DNA of 64,000 bases from Pelagicoccus albus (GCF_014230145.1 NZ_JACHVC010000001.1:371002-435001); one strand, 5' to 3'. Numbered from the stretch's first letter, positions 21,835-31,251 are shown. The notes: a model not told the origin generated them from the letters alone. Translations and numbers: made by a program.

Positions 21835-22061
21835 ACCGAGAGTTTACGCAACTCACGCGCCATTGAAGGATGCTGGCTTTGCCGTTTGCTCTTTTAAAAC
21901 TTCGCAGTCGTTTTTGCGGTCCTCGAGAGGTTCCCGGGTGTTCACGCAACTGAAAGGGATCTAGCCCCACCATGCATAATGGGGTGGTATGCGTTGCGTA
22001 ATGCATGGCACATGGGGTTGTTGGCGAACTGAACAGCGTTACGTGCAGAGGGAAGGTTAGA

Positions 22062-22239
22062 AACTTTTGGGTCTTCCTCCTCTGGGGCCAGGTTTTTCGG
22101 AAAAGTTGAAAGCCGAATTCCGAAGATTGGCACGGCACTAGCGATAATAGAGGTGTTTAGAGAGAGATCTTCTTGTGGCTTCGGCCACAGTAGAGGAAGG
22201 AAACAAATGGGGCGGCCCTTGGGAAGGGGCCGCCTTTTT
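22062..22239 (+). ncRNA. Candidate structured small RNA ending in an orphan terminator
   Basis: A textbook plus-strand terminator (22211-22239) has no plus-strand gene upstream. The preceding roughly 150 nt can form nested pairings by eye: CTTCCTC (about 22072) with GAGGAAG (about 22194), TTCGGAA (about 22097) with TTCCGAA (about 22121), and a GTGGCTTCGGCCAC tetraloop hairpin near 22174-22187. A long hairpin with internal bulges would resemble 6S-type RNAs, but I cannot assign a family. The 5' end is a guess. The rest of the 21835-22277 gap shows no gene. Confidence 0.35.
22211..22239 (+). terminator. Orphan plus-strand terminator
   Basis: An 8-bp all-GC stem (GGCGGCCC with GGGCCGCC) is followed by TTTTTG on the plus strand. 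Both flanking genes are on the minus strand, so it must end an unannotated plus-strand transcript. Confidence 0.85.
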
Positions 22240-22277
22240 GTTTTCATCAAAGAGTAGTTAAACAAAGACTACAGTAT

Positions 22278-23336
22278 CTATTGAATGCTAAGGTCGTACT
22301 TGGCTTTGATGTCCTCCCTGCGCCCGCTCTCCAGAGTTTCCAAGAGCGCTCGGTTAACTCGCTCTAGTATTTCCGGGTCGACGTTCATGGCGATAGCATA
22401 GTCCTGTGGTTGCAGGGTAAGGTTGAGAACCTTTATGTCGTCGCTTTTGCGAAGTTGATACCTCATGAGGTCCTTGTCGTAAGCCACTGCTTTGAGTCTG
22501 CCGTTTCTCAGTTCCTCGAAAGCCTCTGCCATGGTATCGAACGCGATAGGCTTGGCCCCTGCGGAATCCAAAAAGTCGACGCTCGTAGACGATTTTATTG
22601 TTCCTACCTTACGACCTTGAAGATCGCTCGCTCCCGTTATCTCATCAGAAATGGAGCCTACTGTGAGTGAGGTTGCGATCGATGCGGTGAAACTCGAAAT
22701 AACGATTACGCTCGTGAACATCCATATCAACGCAACGATGCGTCCTCCAAGGGTAACGGGCGATTTGTCTCCGTACCCGACCGTGGTCATTGTCACCGCA
22801 GACCACCAAAATCCATCACCGATCCCTTTGAGCTTTTCTCCGCCAAATTGTTCCTGGTTGGTTTTCCGCTCGAAGACCCAAATAGCGAAACCTGCGGCAA
22901 GTAGAATGATGAGAAGTCCGATGAGCGCGGAGGCGAACTGCCACGAAAAAAAGGCTTTCGCCACTGCCAGCCAGTTTAGTCCGTCTGAGCTCTCCCTGAC
23001 TGCTATACCCAAACCTGACGAGTAGTAAGAGTGCGAGAAGTCCATGCGTTCTTCTCTTTGGCTGTTCATCGTGATGGCCGAGATCGCGGCGTCGTATTGG
23101 CCATTTGCTACGCCATCGAGCATTCCGGCCAAGTCAGTCTCTTCTAACGTATAGTCGAGTCCCGCCTTTGCGGCTATATCTCTCCACAGGTCTACGGAAA
23201 GTCCCTGCCATTCGCCGGCTGAATTTTTCATGGCGAAGGGAGGCGTCTCTTTGATTGCCACCTCTAGCTCTTGAGAATACGAGACGTAAACGGTGGAAAG
23301 GAATAGGTATATGAAAATTAGATACTTTCTAAACAT
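22278..23336 (-). CDS. Prokaryotic ionotropic glutamate-receptor-like ligand-gated K+ channel (GluR0 type), 352 aa
   Basis: A signal peptide (1-21) is followed by the first lobe of a periplasmic amino-acid-binding domain. TM1 (about 131-153), a pore loop with TTVGYGD (185-190) and TM2 (about 198-222) come next, then the second binding lobe (LQGRKVGTIKSSTSVDFL). Splitting the binding domain around a two-TM pore is the layout of bacterial GluR0. The TVGYGD filter predicts K+ selectivity. By family knowledge, an amino acid outside would open the channel. The ligand is unknown. It is monocistronic, downstream of the PMP3-like gene's terminator. Confidence 0.87.
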   Translation of the reverse strand: MFRKYLIFIYLFLSTVYVSYSQELEVAIKETPPFAMKNSAGEWQGLSVDLWRDIAAKAGLDYTLEETDLAGMLDGVANGQYDAAISAITMNSQREERMDFSHSYYSSGLGIAVRESSDGLNWLAVAKAFFSWQFASALIGLLIILLAAGFAIWVFERKTNQEQFGGEKLKGIGDGFWWSAVTMTTVGYGDKSPVTLGGRIVALIWMFTSVIVISSFTASIATSLTVGSISDEITGASDLQGRKVGTIKSSTSVDFLDSAGAKPIAFDTMAEAFEELRNGRLKAVAYDKDLMRYQLRKSDDIKVLNLTLQPQDYAIAMNVDPEILERVNRALLETLESGRREDIKAKYDLSIQ

Positions 23337-23383
23337 GTCTTAGGTCGGTTTTGTTCACCATTATGTGTTTAGGTCGGCACGCA

Positions 23384-23417
23384 AAAATGCTCCAGTCTTG
23401 CAAGACTGGAGCATTTT
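23384..23417 (-). terminator. Perfect 17-bp palindromic terminator behind the PMP3-like gene
   Basis: AAAATGCTCCAGTCTTG is followed directly by its exact complement, with T5 on the minus strand and a T run on the other. It separates the PMP3-like gene from the GluR-like gene. Confidence 0.88.
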
Positions 23418-23431
23418 CAAAGGGTCGCTCT

Positions 23432-23590
23432 CTACTTTTTTAGAATGATGTAGATGGCGTGTATTATGCCTGGCACGTATCCAAGTATCGTTAGCAGAAT
23501 ATTCAGCCAAAAGTGTAAGCCGATGCCGACCTGCAAGAATACGCCAACTGGCGGAAGTAAAATGGAAAGAAGGATTCGTAGGATGTCCAT
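23432..23590 (-). CDS. PMP3/YqaE family membrane peptide, 52 aa
   Basis: The frame extends upstream, but the ATG at 23590 gives the canonical small protein starting MDILRILLSILLPPVGVFLQ, with GIGLHFWLNILLTILGYVPG and an ending in IYIILKK. Two transmembrane helices and the PPVGVF and LGYVPGIIHA motifs define the family (stress-induced membrane-potential modulators in yeast and plants; the bacterial role is unclear). No Shine-Dalgarno is visible. Confidence 0.9.
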   Translation of the reverse strand: MDILRILLSILLPPVGVFLQVGIGLHFWLNILLTILGYVPGIIHAIYIILKK

Positions 23591-23833
23591 GAAGGTGATT
23601 GTTTGGTTGTTTATGTGATTTCGACTTTTCTTCCTCCGGGAAGATAGCCGCCTTACCTTATGCAATTGATGCGCCAAACTAATTTTTGTTGATCCGGGAC
23701 ATCGTTGAGTTGAGTCAGGTCCGATTCATCTTGCCTTCATTTTTCAATTGCTAGGCTGTCTGATGCTTCCCTCGCGAGAAGGACTGCTTGCCTGAACCGG
23801 CTTTGCTCGCAGGATTAGACTTTTTATTACGCT

Positions 23834-24331
23834 ATGAGAAATAAGATGAGAGTTTACCACCGCTACCTAGGCTTCTTTTTGTCTGGGATTATGGCGATCT
23901 ATGCGCTGAGCGGGATTATCCTTATTTTCCGCAATACGGACGCCTTCAAAGTCGTGTCCCAGGTTGAGGAGACTTTAGAGCCGGGCCTCGATGTGGAAGG
24001 TTTGAAAGAGGCCTTACGCATGCGCCGTTTCCGTGCTGATGAGGTGACGGAAATGACGATAGCCTTCGAGTCGGGCACCTACAATCGGCTAAATGGCCAA
24101 GTGAGCTACACGAAAAAAGAGCTTCCTTACATTCTCAAGAAGTTCGAAGAGATGCACAAGGCCACTTCCGATAAGCCGCTATTTTTCTTAAATGTATTTT
24201 TCGGGGTATCGCTCCTATTTTTCGTGGTTTCCTCCTTCTTCATGTTCCTGCCCAAGTCTAAGGTTTTTCGTATGGGCCTCTATTATACGGCGGCGGGAAT
24301 GGTTTTGGCAGTAGTAGTCGTTTACTTCTAA
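23834..24331 (+). CDS. PepSY-associated membrane protein, 165 aa
   Basis: The N-terminal helix (YHRYLGFFLSGIMAIYALSG, then IILIF) matches the PepSY-TM type seen in reductase-like membrane proteins. A soluble extracytoplasmic loop (about 35-115) carries LKEALRMRRFRADEVTEMTI, which resembles a PepSY fold. Two C-terminal helices follow (FFLNVFFGVSLLFFVVSSFFM; MGLYYTAAGMVLAVVVVYF). A lone reduced PepSY_TM relative is the best description. It converges with the cytochrome gene, with only 13 bp between the stops. Confidence 0.7.
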   Translation: MRNKMRVYHRYLGFFLSGIMAIYALSGIILIFRNTDAFKVVSQVEETLEPGLDVEGLKEALRMRRFRADEVTEMTIAFESGTYNRLNGQVSYTKKELPYILKKFEEMHKATSDKPLFFLNVFFGVSLLFFVVSSFFMFLPKSKVFRMGLYYTAAGMVLAVVVVYF

Positions 24332-24344
24332 AATACCCGGTTCT

Positions 24345-26465
24345 TTAGTTCGGCTGGAGTAGGCTGAGTAGGGCGTTTGAATTGGGGTGTAGGCTTAGGG
24401 CTTCCCTAAGCGATTCATCCGCGGCTTGAGTGTCGCCGATCCTTAACTGAGCGGCGACTAGGTTATACCACCATCGATCTTGTGAAGGATCTTTGGATAC
24501 TGCGGATCTTAGTGACTCGAGCGATCTGGACAAATTCTGACGTTCTGCCCAAAGCAATCCTTCCGCATAGTCTATCCAGCCATCGGCTGTCGCCTCCTGT
24601 GGCGCAGTGCCCAGAAATATATGGGCCATTTCGAGATATCCCCCGCTGGCGAGTATGATGGCTCCTTGGTAGTAGACGGCTGAGTTTACGGAATCGAAAC
24701 TGGCCGCGACTTTCATATGCTCGAACGCTGATTGGGGATCACCTTGTTCGATTGCTTGACTCGCTAGTTGCAGGCGAGTTTGTGGGCGATCGGAATTCGC
24801 CTCCAGGCGAGCTTGCCATTCGCTCAGGTCCATTGGCTTATTGGGGTCGGTTCTTAGGAATGAATCGACGGCAGCAATGCGAACGCCTCTTACCGAATCT
24901 TCAAGTAAGGCGCTTAATATCGGGTTTGAGGGACTGTCGTTGGCAACGAGTTGCGCTGCGGCTTCCCTCACTATTGGTTCTAGGCTTTGTGTGGGATCTG
25001 GAAGTGTTTTCAGAATGTCCGACGAATACCCTGCATTGGCCAGAAGTTGGAGATAGGTGGCTTGTCGATAGGGATTTTCGTTTTCCCGATAGGCGGGTAG
25101 GATCGCTTCGAGGGGGAATGGTGTTGAGGCGTCCCAGGCTTGCTTCATCATGCGGGCATGTTCACGCCTCGCTTCTACTGATGGGCCTGAGAACCATTTG
25201 TCGAATTGCTCGGCGGCCCATTGGTCGTCCTGGTCTGAATGGCAAGAGCTGCAGGCATTGGGAATACCCATTTCAAGGCTAAGCTGAGGATCGGGTATGG
25301 TGAACCCGTGGTCATGACGAGGGTCACGAGCCATGTATGTCCGAGTTGGCATATGGCATTCGATGCAGCTATTCCCAGAGGATCCCGCGGAATGCCGAGA
25401 GTGTACAGTTGGGTTTATGAGGGGGGAGTCGAGCTTGCCGGTACCATGGCATTGCATGCAAAGAGTATTGTTTTCTTTGGGAGCTACAAACCCTCCTGAA
25501 TGAGGGTTGTGGCAATCGAGGCAACTCACACCAGCGTGCCCCATGGGGCTTAGTTGAAGTGAGGCATAAACGTAGTCTTCGTCTTGAGCTTTGAGATCGG
25601 CGAAGTAGAGGCCTTCTCGGATAGGCAGAGCTAGCGAGTAGTGGTCATGGTAGTTGTCGCCTGAGACGAACTGCCCGCCCGTCAGCTCCTCTCGGCGCGA
25701 GTGGCAACCGGCGCAATTTTGCATGGCCAATTCAGCGTTCTCCGAACCGTAAGGATTTGCGGATACATGTTCTAAGCCGGCTTCCGCGGCGTCGGCGTGT
25801 TCGATGGCTTGGGAATGACATTGGAGGCAACTTACGGACTGGGCTGTCCATTTGCTGGCGTAGGAGTCGGTCTCCATGTCGTAGCCTTTTTCGAACTCGG
25901 TCATGTGACACCATGCGCAATTGGAATTCCAGTTCATTCCTTGTCCAGTCCAGTGGCCCCATTCTCCGACTTGACGGTCTTCGTCTCCAAAGATGTCGAA
26001 CCACTCCTTCTTTTCTGGATCGAATGCCAGCGAGTGAGCTTGCAAGCGGCCGCCTTCGCTTTCGATCAAGTATTGCCGAAGTGGATGATAGGCAAGAACG
26101 CCTCGTGCTGGGCTCATTTCTCCTTCTGGATTTAAGGGCATCATCAGATCGTTCCCTTCGACCTGCGGGGCCTTCTGCTCCAGTTCGCCGGCAGCGATAG
26201 GGGATTGGAATGCGTCTTTGTCGATTTCAGAATCGAGTGGACGATTCGCTTTCGCGTGGTGGCTAGTCACCCAGTCGTTGTGTTGTTGCTGGTGGCAGTT
26301 TAGGCATCTTTGAGGGGAGGAGGCTGCAGCTCTTTTTGGGCGGAAGGTTAGAGGTAAGGCCTCTTCCTCTGTCTTTGCTCTTTCACTACAGCCAACGAAG
26401 ATAGCCAAAGCTGCGATCGCATAAACGCTCAAAACTATCCAAGTTTTCGGGGGGTGAAAATGCAT
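24345..26465 (-). CDS. Octaheme c-type cytochrome lipoprotein with HEAT and TPR repeats, 706 aa
   Basis: Eight CxxCH haem sites are visible: CLNCH, CAWCH, CLQCH, CAGCH, CLDCH, CMQCH, CIECH, CSSCH. They lie between residue 54 and about 405. The N-terminus is a lipoprotein signal (AIFVGC). The second half has HEAT-like (REAAAQLVANDS ... VRGVRIAAVDSFL) and TPR repeats (RWWYNLVAAQLRIGDTQAA). The haem domain resembles the cytochrome c554/doubled-CxxCH group. The protein is anchored in the periplasm, where it could pass electrons in respiration. The electron donor is unknown, because no quinol oxidase or reductase gene is adjacent. Confidence 0.85.
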   Translation of the reverse strand: MHFHPPKTWIVLSVYAIAALAIFVGCSERAKTEEEALPLTFRPKRAAASSPQRCLNCHQQQHNDWVTSHHAKANRPLDSEIDKDAFQSPIAAGELEQKAPQVEGNDLMMPLNPEGEMSPARGVLAYHPLRQYLIESEGGRLQAHSLAFDPEKKEWFDIFGDEDRQVGEWGHWTGQGMNWNSNCAWCHMTEFEKGYDMETDSYASKWTAQSVSCLQCHSQAIEHADAAEAGLEHVSANPYGSENAELAMQNCAGCHSRREELTGGQFVSGDNYHDHYSLALPIREGLYFADLKAQDEDYVYASLQLSPMGHAGVSCLDCHNPHSGGFVAPKENNTLCMQCHGTGKLDSPLINPTVHSRHSAGSSGNSCIECHMPTRTYMARDPRHDHGFTIPDPQLSLEMGIPNACSSCHSDQDDQWAAEQFDKWFSGPSVEARREHARMMKQAWDASTPFPLEAILPAYRENENPYRQATYLQLLANAGYSSDILKTLPDPTQSLEPIVREAAAQLVANDSPSNPILSALLEDSVRGVRIAAVDSFLRTDPNKPMDLSEWQARLEANSDRPQTRLQLASQAIEQGDPQSAFEHMKVAASFDSVNSAVYYQGAIILASGGYLEMAHIFLGTAPQEATADGWIDYAEGLLWAERQNLSRSLESLRSAVSKDPSQDRWWYNLVAAQLRIGDTQAADESLREALSLHPNSNALLSLLQPN

Positions 26466-26575
26466 ACCAGTTGTTAGGAACGTAATGGCTGGGTGGCTAC
26501 TGCGTAACGGTATGGAATCTCCTTTCTAGGTTTTTGTCGAGACTGGCTAGACTTAGCCCGAAAATGGAATACGAA

Positions 26576-26615
26576 AAAGCCGCCGAACTGGAGCTGTCTC
26601 CAATTCGGCGGCTTT
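26576..26615 (-). terminator. Terminator of ilvD
   Basis: An 18-bp stem (left arm 26576-26593) and a 4-nt loop are followed on the minus strand by TTTTTCG. It lies 27 bp past the ilvD stop. Confidence 0.92.
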
Positions 26616-26641
26616 GAGATTCTTGAGGATCAGTCGGGGGA

Positions 26642-28486
26642 TTAGTCGAGCTTGGACAAATCCCGAACCGCTCCGCGGTCTGCGCTGGTGGCCAGCATGG
26701 CGTAGGCCTTCAGGGCGGCGCTGACTTTTCTGGGACGCTGTTCCTTAGGCTTCCAAGCGAGGTCGCCCAATGCGTCCATCTTGGTCCGTCGTTTATCGAG
26801 CTCTTCATCGGTAAGTTTCACGTCGATGCTGCGATTTGGAATGTCGATACGGATGATGTCGCCATTTTCCACAAGGCCGATCGGCCCGCCAGCTCCCGCT
26901 TCTGGGGAAACGTGTCCGATGGAGAGTCCCGAAGTACCACCTGAGAAACGCCCATCTGTCAGCAGAGCACACTGTTTGCCGAGTCCCTTGGACTTGATGT
27001 AGCTGGTAGGGTAGAGCATCTCCTGCATACCCGGTCCTCCGCGAGGTCCTTCGTAGCGCACTACAACCACGTCGCCTGCCTTGACCTTACCCGCTAGAAT
27101 ATTGGATACGGCTTCCTCTTGGCTTTCAACCACATGAGCTGGGCCTTCAAATACCCAGATGCTTTCGTCGACGCCCGAAGTTTTAACGACGCAACCTGCC
27201 GGAGCGATGTTTCCGGTTAGGACTGCCAGTCCACCTTCTGAGCTGTAGGCATGTTCCACGCTGCGGATACAACCGTTTACGCGGTCGTCGTCGAGGCTCG
27301 GCCAACGAGCGCTTTGGCTGAAGGCAACCTGAGTAGGAATGCCTCCAGGACCGGCTTTGTAAAATTCTAGGATTTTTGCATCCTCGGAACCGACGATATC
27401 CCAGCTGGCAAGGGATTGCTCCATTGTCTCGCAATGGATGGTTGGAAGGTCAGTGTGGAGCAGTCCACCGCGATTCAATTCCGCGAGGATGGAAACGACG
27501 CCGCCTGCCCGATGCACGTCCTCGATGTGGTATTTTTGAGTGTTAGGGGCGACCTTGCAAAGCTGCGGAACTTTGCGGGACAAACGGTCGATGTCTTCCA
27601 TGGTGAAGTCGACCTCCGCTTCTTGAGCCGCAGCCAAAAGGTGCAGGATCGTGTTGGTCGAGCCTCCCATAGCGATATCCAGGGTCATGGCGTTTTCGAA
27701 GGCCTTAAAACTGGCTATGCTGCGAGGAAGTACGCTGGCGTCGTCCTGCTCGTAGTAGCGCTTGGCGGCCTCTACGATTGTGCGCCCAGCTTGCAGGAAG
27801 AGCTCCTTGCGGTCAGCGTGAGTAGCGACAACAGTTCCGTTCCCCGGAAGGGATAGTCCCAGGGCTTCGGTGAGACAGTTCATAGAGTTGGCGGTGAACA
27901 TGCCGGAGCACGATCCACAAGTCGGGCAGGCAGATCGTTCGATTTCAGCAACTGTTTCGTCGTCCACCTTGTCGTTAGCGGCCATTACCATGGCGTCCAC
28001 CAAGTCCAATCCGTGGTCAACCAGCTTGGTTTTGCCGGCCTCCATTGGGCCGCCGGAAACGAATATGGTTGGAATGTTCAGGCGAAGCGAGGCCATGAGC
28101 ATGCCCGGCGTGATCTTGTCGCAGTTGGAGATACAGACCAGAGCATCGGCGCAGTGGGCGTTGACCATGTACTCAACGGAGTCGGCGATGATATCGCGAG
28201 AAGGCAGGCTGTAGAGCATGCCGTCGTGTCCCATGGCGATACCGTCGTCCACCGCGATGGTGTTGAATTCCTTGGCAACGCCGCCGGCTTCGACGATAGC
28301 TCCGGCCACGAGTTGGCCCATGTCCTTTAGGTGGACGTGTCCCGGTACGAATTGGGTGAATGAGTTGGCCACCGCGATGATCGGTTTGCGGAAGTCGTCG
28401 TCCTTCATTCCGGTCGCTCGCCACAGGGCACGAGCTCCGGCCATGTTGCGGCCAGCTGTAGAGGTTTTGGATTTGTACTGAGGCAT
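26642..28486 (-). CDS. ilvD: Dihydroxy-acid dehydratase, 614 aa
   Basis: The enzyme dehydrates 2,3-dihydroxy-isovalerate and -methylvalerate to the 2-oxo acids of valine and isoleucine synthesis in the cytoplasm. Iron-sulfur ligands are in NCDKITPGM (Cys122) and [18 protein letters not shown] (Cys187/190/193). The N-terminal [13 protein letters not shown] motif is the E. coli-type form without the extra Cys of [2Fe-2S] plant-type enzymes, which fits a [4Fe-4S] oxygen-sensitive enzyme. The length is close to E. coli IlvD (616). It stands alone with its own terminator; no other ilv gene is in the window. Confidence 0.97.
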   Translation of the reverse strand: MPQYKSKTSTAGRNMAGARALWRATGMKDDDFRKPIIAVANSFTQFVPGHVHLKDMGQLVAGAIVEAGGVAKEFNTIAVDDGIAMGHDGMLYSLPSRDIIADSVEYMVNAHCADALVCISNCDKITPGMLMASLRLNIPTIFVSGGPMEAGKTKLVDHGLDLVDAMVMAANDKVDDETVAEIERSACPTCGSCSGMFTANSMNCLTEALGLSLPGNGTVVATHADRKELFLQAGRTIVEAAKRYYEQDDASVLPRSIASFKAFENAMTLDIAMGGSTNTILHLLAAAQEAEVDFTMEDIDRLSRKVPQLCKVAPNTQKYHIEDVHRAGGVVSILAELNRGGLLHTDLPTIHCETMEQSLASWDIVGSEDAKILEFYKAGPGGIPTQVAFSQSARWPSLDDDRVNGCIRSVEHAYSSEGGLAVLTGNIAPAGCVVKTSGVDESIWVFEGPAHVVESQEEAVSNILAGKVKAGDVVVVRYEGPRGGPGMQEMLYPTSYIKSKGLGKQCALLTDGRFSGGTSGLSIGHVSPEAGAGGPIGLVENGDIIRIDIPNRSIDVKLTDEELDKRRTKMDALGDLAWKPKEQRPRKVSAALKAYAMLATSADRGAVRDLSKLD

Positions 28487-28677
28487 GTGCTTACTTTGTT
28501 CTTTAGAAGCTTAGCTGTTTGAACCTCTGGGTCGCGCACTTCAATGAATCTTCCTCTTTAGGGGAAAGTTTTCGCTTTGTACGGTGAGGTGGTCGGCTCA
28601 TATTTCGAATCTAGAATTTCGCTGAGCTGCTCGGAGTGATTGCTTTTTTGAGTAAAGCAGAATCAGAATAAAAGGCG

Positions 28678-28706
28678 AAGGCCCAACGCTTTACGCATTG
28701 GGCCTT
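28678..28706 (-). terminator. Terminator of tRNA-fMet
   Basis: A 12-bp stem (one wobble) and a 5-nt loop start directly after the tRNA 3' end. The minus-strand tail is CGCCTTTTATT. Confidence 0.75.
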
Positions 28707-28708
28707 CA

Positions 28709-28785
<77 letters not shown>

Positions 28786-29040
28786 ACTGCAGTTGTTAAA
28801 CTGTAAAACTCCGCTCTGGTGGTCGGAGGAGACGCAGAAAGGGTAATAAAAATCCGTCTGTCAATGCCATTTCCAAAATTTCTGAGGATTTGCCTCAAAT
28901 TACTCCTTGCCAAGGAGGGGGGGAGGGATACCGTTCTCGCTTCTCCCATTCCGGGACTCAAAAACTAACAATCAAAACCATGAAAGTAAGGTCGCTTCCG
29001 AGCGGTCTGCGCCCCGCTTCTAAAGGGGTGTCCAAAGCAT

Positions 29041-29892
29041 ATGAATATTGAACTAACTGATCTTCTAGACGCTGGAGTACACTTCGGCCACCAAGTTAAG
29101 CGTTGGAATCCGAAGTCCAAGAGCTTCGTTTTCGATCACCGCCAAGGGATCTCCGTGATCGACCTGGCCAAGACTTACGAAGGCCTGAAGAAGGCTTACG
29201 ACTTCGTAGAAGAAGTTGTGGCCAAGGGTGGTGAAGTCCTATTGGTAGGCACCAAGCGTCAAGCTCAGGAAATTCTCCGCGAAACTGCAGCCAACACTGG
29301 CATGCCATTCTGCGTTAATCGCTGGATGGGTGGCACGCTCACCAACTGGCAGACCATCACTACCTCTATCGCGAAGTACAAGAAGTACATGAAGATGGAT
29401 GAGGATGGATCTTTGGCGAAGCTTCCTAAGAAGGAAGGTTCCGCTATCCGTCGCGAGATGGCACGTATGCACCGCAACTTCGAAGGTATCGTCAAAATGG
29501 ACAAGCTCCCTGCAGCTATGTTTGTAGTAGACGTTAACTACGAAGACATCGCGGTAGCTGAAGCCCGTCGCGTAAAGATCCCAGTCGCTGCAATCGTAGA
29601 CACCAATTCCGACCCATCGACCGTAGACTACGCGATCCCTGGTAATGACGACGCAGTAAAGTCGATCCGCATCATCCTCGAAACGATTGCCGAAGCGGTC
29701 GAAGCCGGTCGCGAAAAGCGCTCTAGCCGCATGAACCAAGGTAAGGGAGATGCCGCAGCAGCCGCGACTGAAATGGCTGCCGCCGCCGCTCCTGCTGAAG
29801 CAGAGGAAGCTCCCGTTCCTGCTCCAGTAGCTGCTCCGGTTGAAGAAGCTCCGGTTCCAGCTCCTAAGGCTGAAGAAAAGTCGGAAGGCTAA
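29041..29892 (+). CDS. rpsB: Ribosomal protein S2, 283 aa
   Basis: This is a 30S subunit protein. S2 hallmarks are present: LLDAGVHFGHQVKRWNPK at the start, INRW-like VNRWMGGTLTNW, and VDTNSDPSTVDYAIPGNDDA. After residue about 235 it has an added low-complexity Ala/Pro/Glu tail (AAAAPAEAEEAPVPAPVAAP) that E. coli S2 lacks. It is followed by an intergenic terminator and tsf, the conserved rpsB-tsf pair. The roughly 245-bp leader could hold autoregulatory RNA; I see no defined motif. Confidence 0.97.
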   Translation: MNIELTDLLDAGVHFGHQVKRWNPKSKSFVFDHRQGISVIDLAKTYEGLKKAYDFVEEVVAKGGEVLLVGTKRQAQEILRETAANTGMPFCVNRWMGGTLTNWQTITTSIAKYKKYMKMDEDGSLAKLPKKEGSAIRREMARMHRNFEGIVKMDKLPAAMFVVDVNYEDIAVAEARRVKIPVAAIVDTNSDPSTVDYAIPGNDDAVKSIRIILETIAEAVEAGREKRSSRMNQGKGDAAAAATEMAAAAAPAEAEEAPVPAPVAAPVEEAPVPAPKAEEKSEG

Positions 29893-29904
29893 AACGACTC
29901 TCTA

Positions 29905-29934
29905 GGAGGCGTTGTTTCGACAACGCCTCTTTTT
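29905..29934 (+). terminator. Intergenic terminator between rpsB and tsf
   Basis: An 8- to 10-bp stem around AGGCGTTG/CAACGCCT with loop TTTCGA is followed by five T residues. Partial termination here would lower tsf relative to rpsB expression. Confidence 0.85.
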
Positions 29935-29983
29935 CGTTTCTACACAAAATTTCTCCACTCAATACTACATTTCTTAATAGCAA

Positions 29984-30580
29984 ATGAGCGCACAAATATC
30001 CGCGAAACAAGTAGGTGAACTCCGTGCCCAGACCGGTGCTGGTCTGATGGACTGCAAGAAAGCTTTGACTGAAGCTAACGGCGACTTGGAGGCCGCAGCG
30101 ACTATCCTCCGCAAGAAGGGAATCGCCTCTGCCGACAAGAAGGCTGGTCGTGCCACTTCCGAAGGTTTGATCGACTCTTACATCCACTTGGGTGGCAAGG
30201 TAGGCGTACTGATCGAAGTTAATTGCGAAACTGACTTCGTTGCCAAAAACGACGACTTCAAGCAGTTCGTAAAGGATGTTTCCTTGCACATCGCTGCTCT
30301 GAATCCTGTTTGCGTTAGCCGCGAAGAAGTTCCTGCCGAGCTCGTCGAAAAGGAGCGCGAAGTTGCTGCTTCCCAGGCGGAAGGCAAGCCAGCGCAAGCG
30401 GTTCAGAAGATCATCGAAGGTAAGCTCAACAAGTACTACTCCACTGTTTGCTTGCTTGATCAACCTTTCGTCAAGGACGACAGCAAGAGCGTTCAGGATG
30501 TTCTTACCGAACAAATCGCTAAGCTTGGCGAAAACATGAAGATCCGTCGTTTCGTTCGTTTCCAGTTGGGAGCTGAATAG
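29984..30580 (+). CDS. tsf: Elongation factor Ts, 198 aa
   Basis: EF-Ts recharges EF-Tu by exchanging GDP for GTP. The N-terminal UBA-like domain (VGELRAQTGAGLMDCKKAL), the core TDFV contact (VNCETDFVAKNDDF) and the C-terminal part (LLDQPFVKDDSKSVQDVL) are present. At 198 residues it is the short form, with one core subdomain reduced compared with E. coli (283 aa), common in several phyla. It lies downstream of rpsB. Confidence 0.96.
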   Translation: MSAQISAKQVGELRAQTGAGLMDCKKALTEANGDLEAAATILRKKGIASADKKAGRATSEGLIDSYIHLGGKVGVLIEVNCETDFVAKNDDFKQFVKDVSLHIAALNPVCVSREEVPAELVEKEREVAASQAEGKPAQAVQKIIEGKLNKYYSTVCLLDQPFVKDDSKSVQDVLTEQIAKLGENMKIRRFVRFQLGAE

Positions 30581-30611
30581 TTCAGGCGCGATTTTCTCAG
30601 AAATCACTTTG

Positions 30612-30643
30612 GCGGCTTCCTCGATGGGGAAGCCGCTTTTTTT
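30612..30643 (+). terminator. Terminator of tsf
   Basis: A 9-bp stem (GCGGCTTCC with GGAAGCCGC) is followed by seven T residues. Confidence 0.92.
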
Positions 30644-30747
30644 GCAACGACTGCTGCAATATGAAGTCGATCATTGGATAAAGGAACGCCGGATTGAAGT
30701 CGATCCTTGCAAATCCCGTCTCGACCCATTTGATACGGCTCCTCTTT

Positions 30748-30772
30748 TGACGGAGAAGTGCCAGAGTGGTCG
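30748..30772 (+). repeat. Truncated copy of the tRNA-Ser 5' end
   Basis: These 25 bases are identical to 30871-30895, which is 4 bp of leader plus the acceptor and D-arm start of the intact tRNA-Ser. Homology stops inside the D-loop. Past it lie a perfect 14-bp palindrome (30779-30792) and a small hairpin containing GGGACTGG. No complete tRNA can be built from it. Confidence 0.85.
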
Positions 30773-30874
30773 TACCGAGCCGTAATTACGGCGACAGCGC
30801 GAAAGCGCCATGGGACTGGTTTCAGTCCTTGTTAAATTCGGAATGAGCAGTTTGACGCGGATTCGTTTTATGAC

Positions 30875-30966
<92 letters not shown>

Positions 30967-30977
30967 TGTCGAAAAAG

Positions 30978-31006
30978 ACGTCGATCTATGAATCGGCGTT
31001 TTTTTT
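30978..31006 (+). terminator. Terminator of tRNA-Ser
   Basis: An 8-bp stem (ACGTCGAT with ATCGGCGT, one wobble) and a 6-nt loop are followed by eight T residues. Confidence 0.85.
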
Positions 31007-31111
31007 GTATCCACGTTTCCCGGGATGAGAACCCGTAGGGGTGTTCGACGTAGCGCAGCGAAGATGGGGCGCGCTCAGCGCGAGTCCGCAGGACTTGAAC
31101 GCAGTTCACCC

Positions 31112-31180
31112 AATCCCTCCTTCTCCGCCATTTGTCTATAAAAAACGCTGATCTACGAATCGGCGTTTTATTGTATCCAG
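31112..31180 (+). repeat. Truncated second copy of the tRNA-Ser 3' end plus terminator
   Basis: Bases 31112-31136 are identical to 30946-30970 (T-arm end, acceptor 3' strand, CCA and 6 bp beyond). The following hairpin (ACGCTGAT/ATCGGCGT) and the TTGTATCCA motif mirror the real tRNA terminator with some changes. The 100 bp before it is not tRNA-like and includes CGCGCTCAGCGCG. This looks like a recombination or integration footprint. Confidence 0.8.
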
Positions 31181-31251
31181 CTCTCTCGGTACAATCAATG
31201 ACTGCTCGGGTTAGATGCCAGAGTCTGTCTTTAGTTTTACGAAATGAAAAA

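Noticed and set aside
21803..22265. Two overlapping minus-strand frames of 107 and 111 codons upstream of mscS
   Set aside because: They overlap each other in different frames, and neither has a signal or domain. The region fits an RNA better.
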